Positions 5,899 through 5,976 of a DNA stretch of 5,976 nt are shown here, one piece after another. A model generated the notes under the pieces. That model saw only the letters and a list, made by a program, of their open reading frames with translations, was not told the origin of the DNA and ran no database searches. Origin of the DNA: Microcystis sp. T1-4 (GTDB lineage: Bacteria > Cyanobacteriota > Cyanobacteriia > Cyanobacteriales > Microcystaceae); the NCBI RefSeq assembly GCF_000297435.1, contig NZ_CAIP01000156.1:1-5976 (forward strand), in the 5' to 3' direction. Position numbers and translations under genes: made by a program. Each line of letters begins with the position of its first letter. Positions within the stretch are counted from its first letter, which is position 1.

Positions 5899-5976
5899 GG
5901 GGATTAACCACAAAGGCACGAAGGACACTAAGGGGATTAACCACAAAGGCACGAAGGACACTAAGGGGATTAACCA
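5873..5976. repeat. Perfect 33-bp direct tandem repeat, three units plus 5 bases, running off the window
   Basis: Units at 5873-5905, 5906-5938 and 5939-5971 are identical; a fourth begins at 5972 and is cut by the window end. Each unit begins AACCACAAAGG and ends AAGGGGATT. It contains three octamers of the form CACNAAGG (N = A, G, T; in the first unit at 5876-5883, 5884-5891 and 5893-5900), so the array is a repeat within a repeat. There are no spacers, so it is not a CRISPR. The first unit overlaps the helicase gene and contains its TAA stop (5896-5898). Identity between units implies recent expansion or homogenisation. Units resembling accacaaaggcac are, from memory, dispersed in many environmental bacterial and cyanobacterial genomes. 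Confidence 0.95.

Noticed and set aside
5873..5976. CRISPR array
   Set aside because: The units are directly adjacent and identical with no unique spacers, and no cas gene is in the window.

Overview
The window reads as cyanobacterial DNA, most likely from a unicellular Microcystis-like organism. The support is a DUF2605-type gene followed by a DUF2973-type gene (families I know only from cyanobacteria), a small insertion-derived element carrying a C-rich heptanucleotide repeat, and HIP1 octamers (GCGATCGC). The species is an inference from remembered sequence style and could not be searched. All five genes lie on the + strand.

Layout. Positions 38-664 encode a TenA-type thiaminase II (thiamine salvage). 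Positions 740-1087 and 1187-1492 encode two small cyanobacterial proteins of unknown function, one soluble and one with an N-terminal membrane helix. From the stop codon of the second lies a roughly 207-bp MITE-like element (1496-1702) with imperfect inverted ends. It fills nearly all of the gap before a YqiA/YcfP-type alpha/beta hydrolase (1717-2370). Six bases after that gene begins a 1173-residue SNF2-type helicase with a C-terminal DUF3883 (NOV_C) domain (2377-5898). The window ends inside a perfect 33-bp tandem repeat whose first unit supplies the last codons and the stop of the helicase.

The first 2.37 kb looks like ordinary host DNA of about 40% GC. The helicase is clearly GC-richer, about 53-58% in lines counted by hand, and looks acquired. 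It is itself uneven: C exceeds G up to about 4800, then G exceeds C, with a matching change in Arg codons. It resembles helicases found in anti-phage islands (for example the DISARM DrmD type). Any partner genes would lie downstream, outside the window, so a complete defence system cannot be shown here.

The first four genes have no evident shared pathway. The helicase probably depends on read-through from the hydrolase gene, since no promoter fits in the 6-bp gap, although a promoter inside the hydrolase gene is possible.
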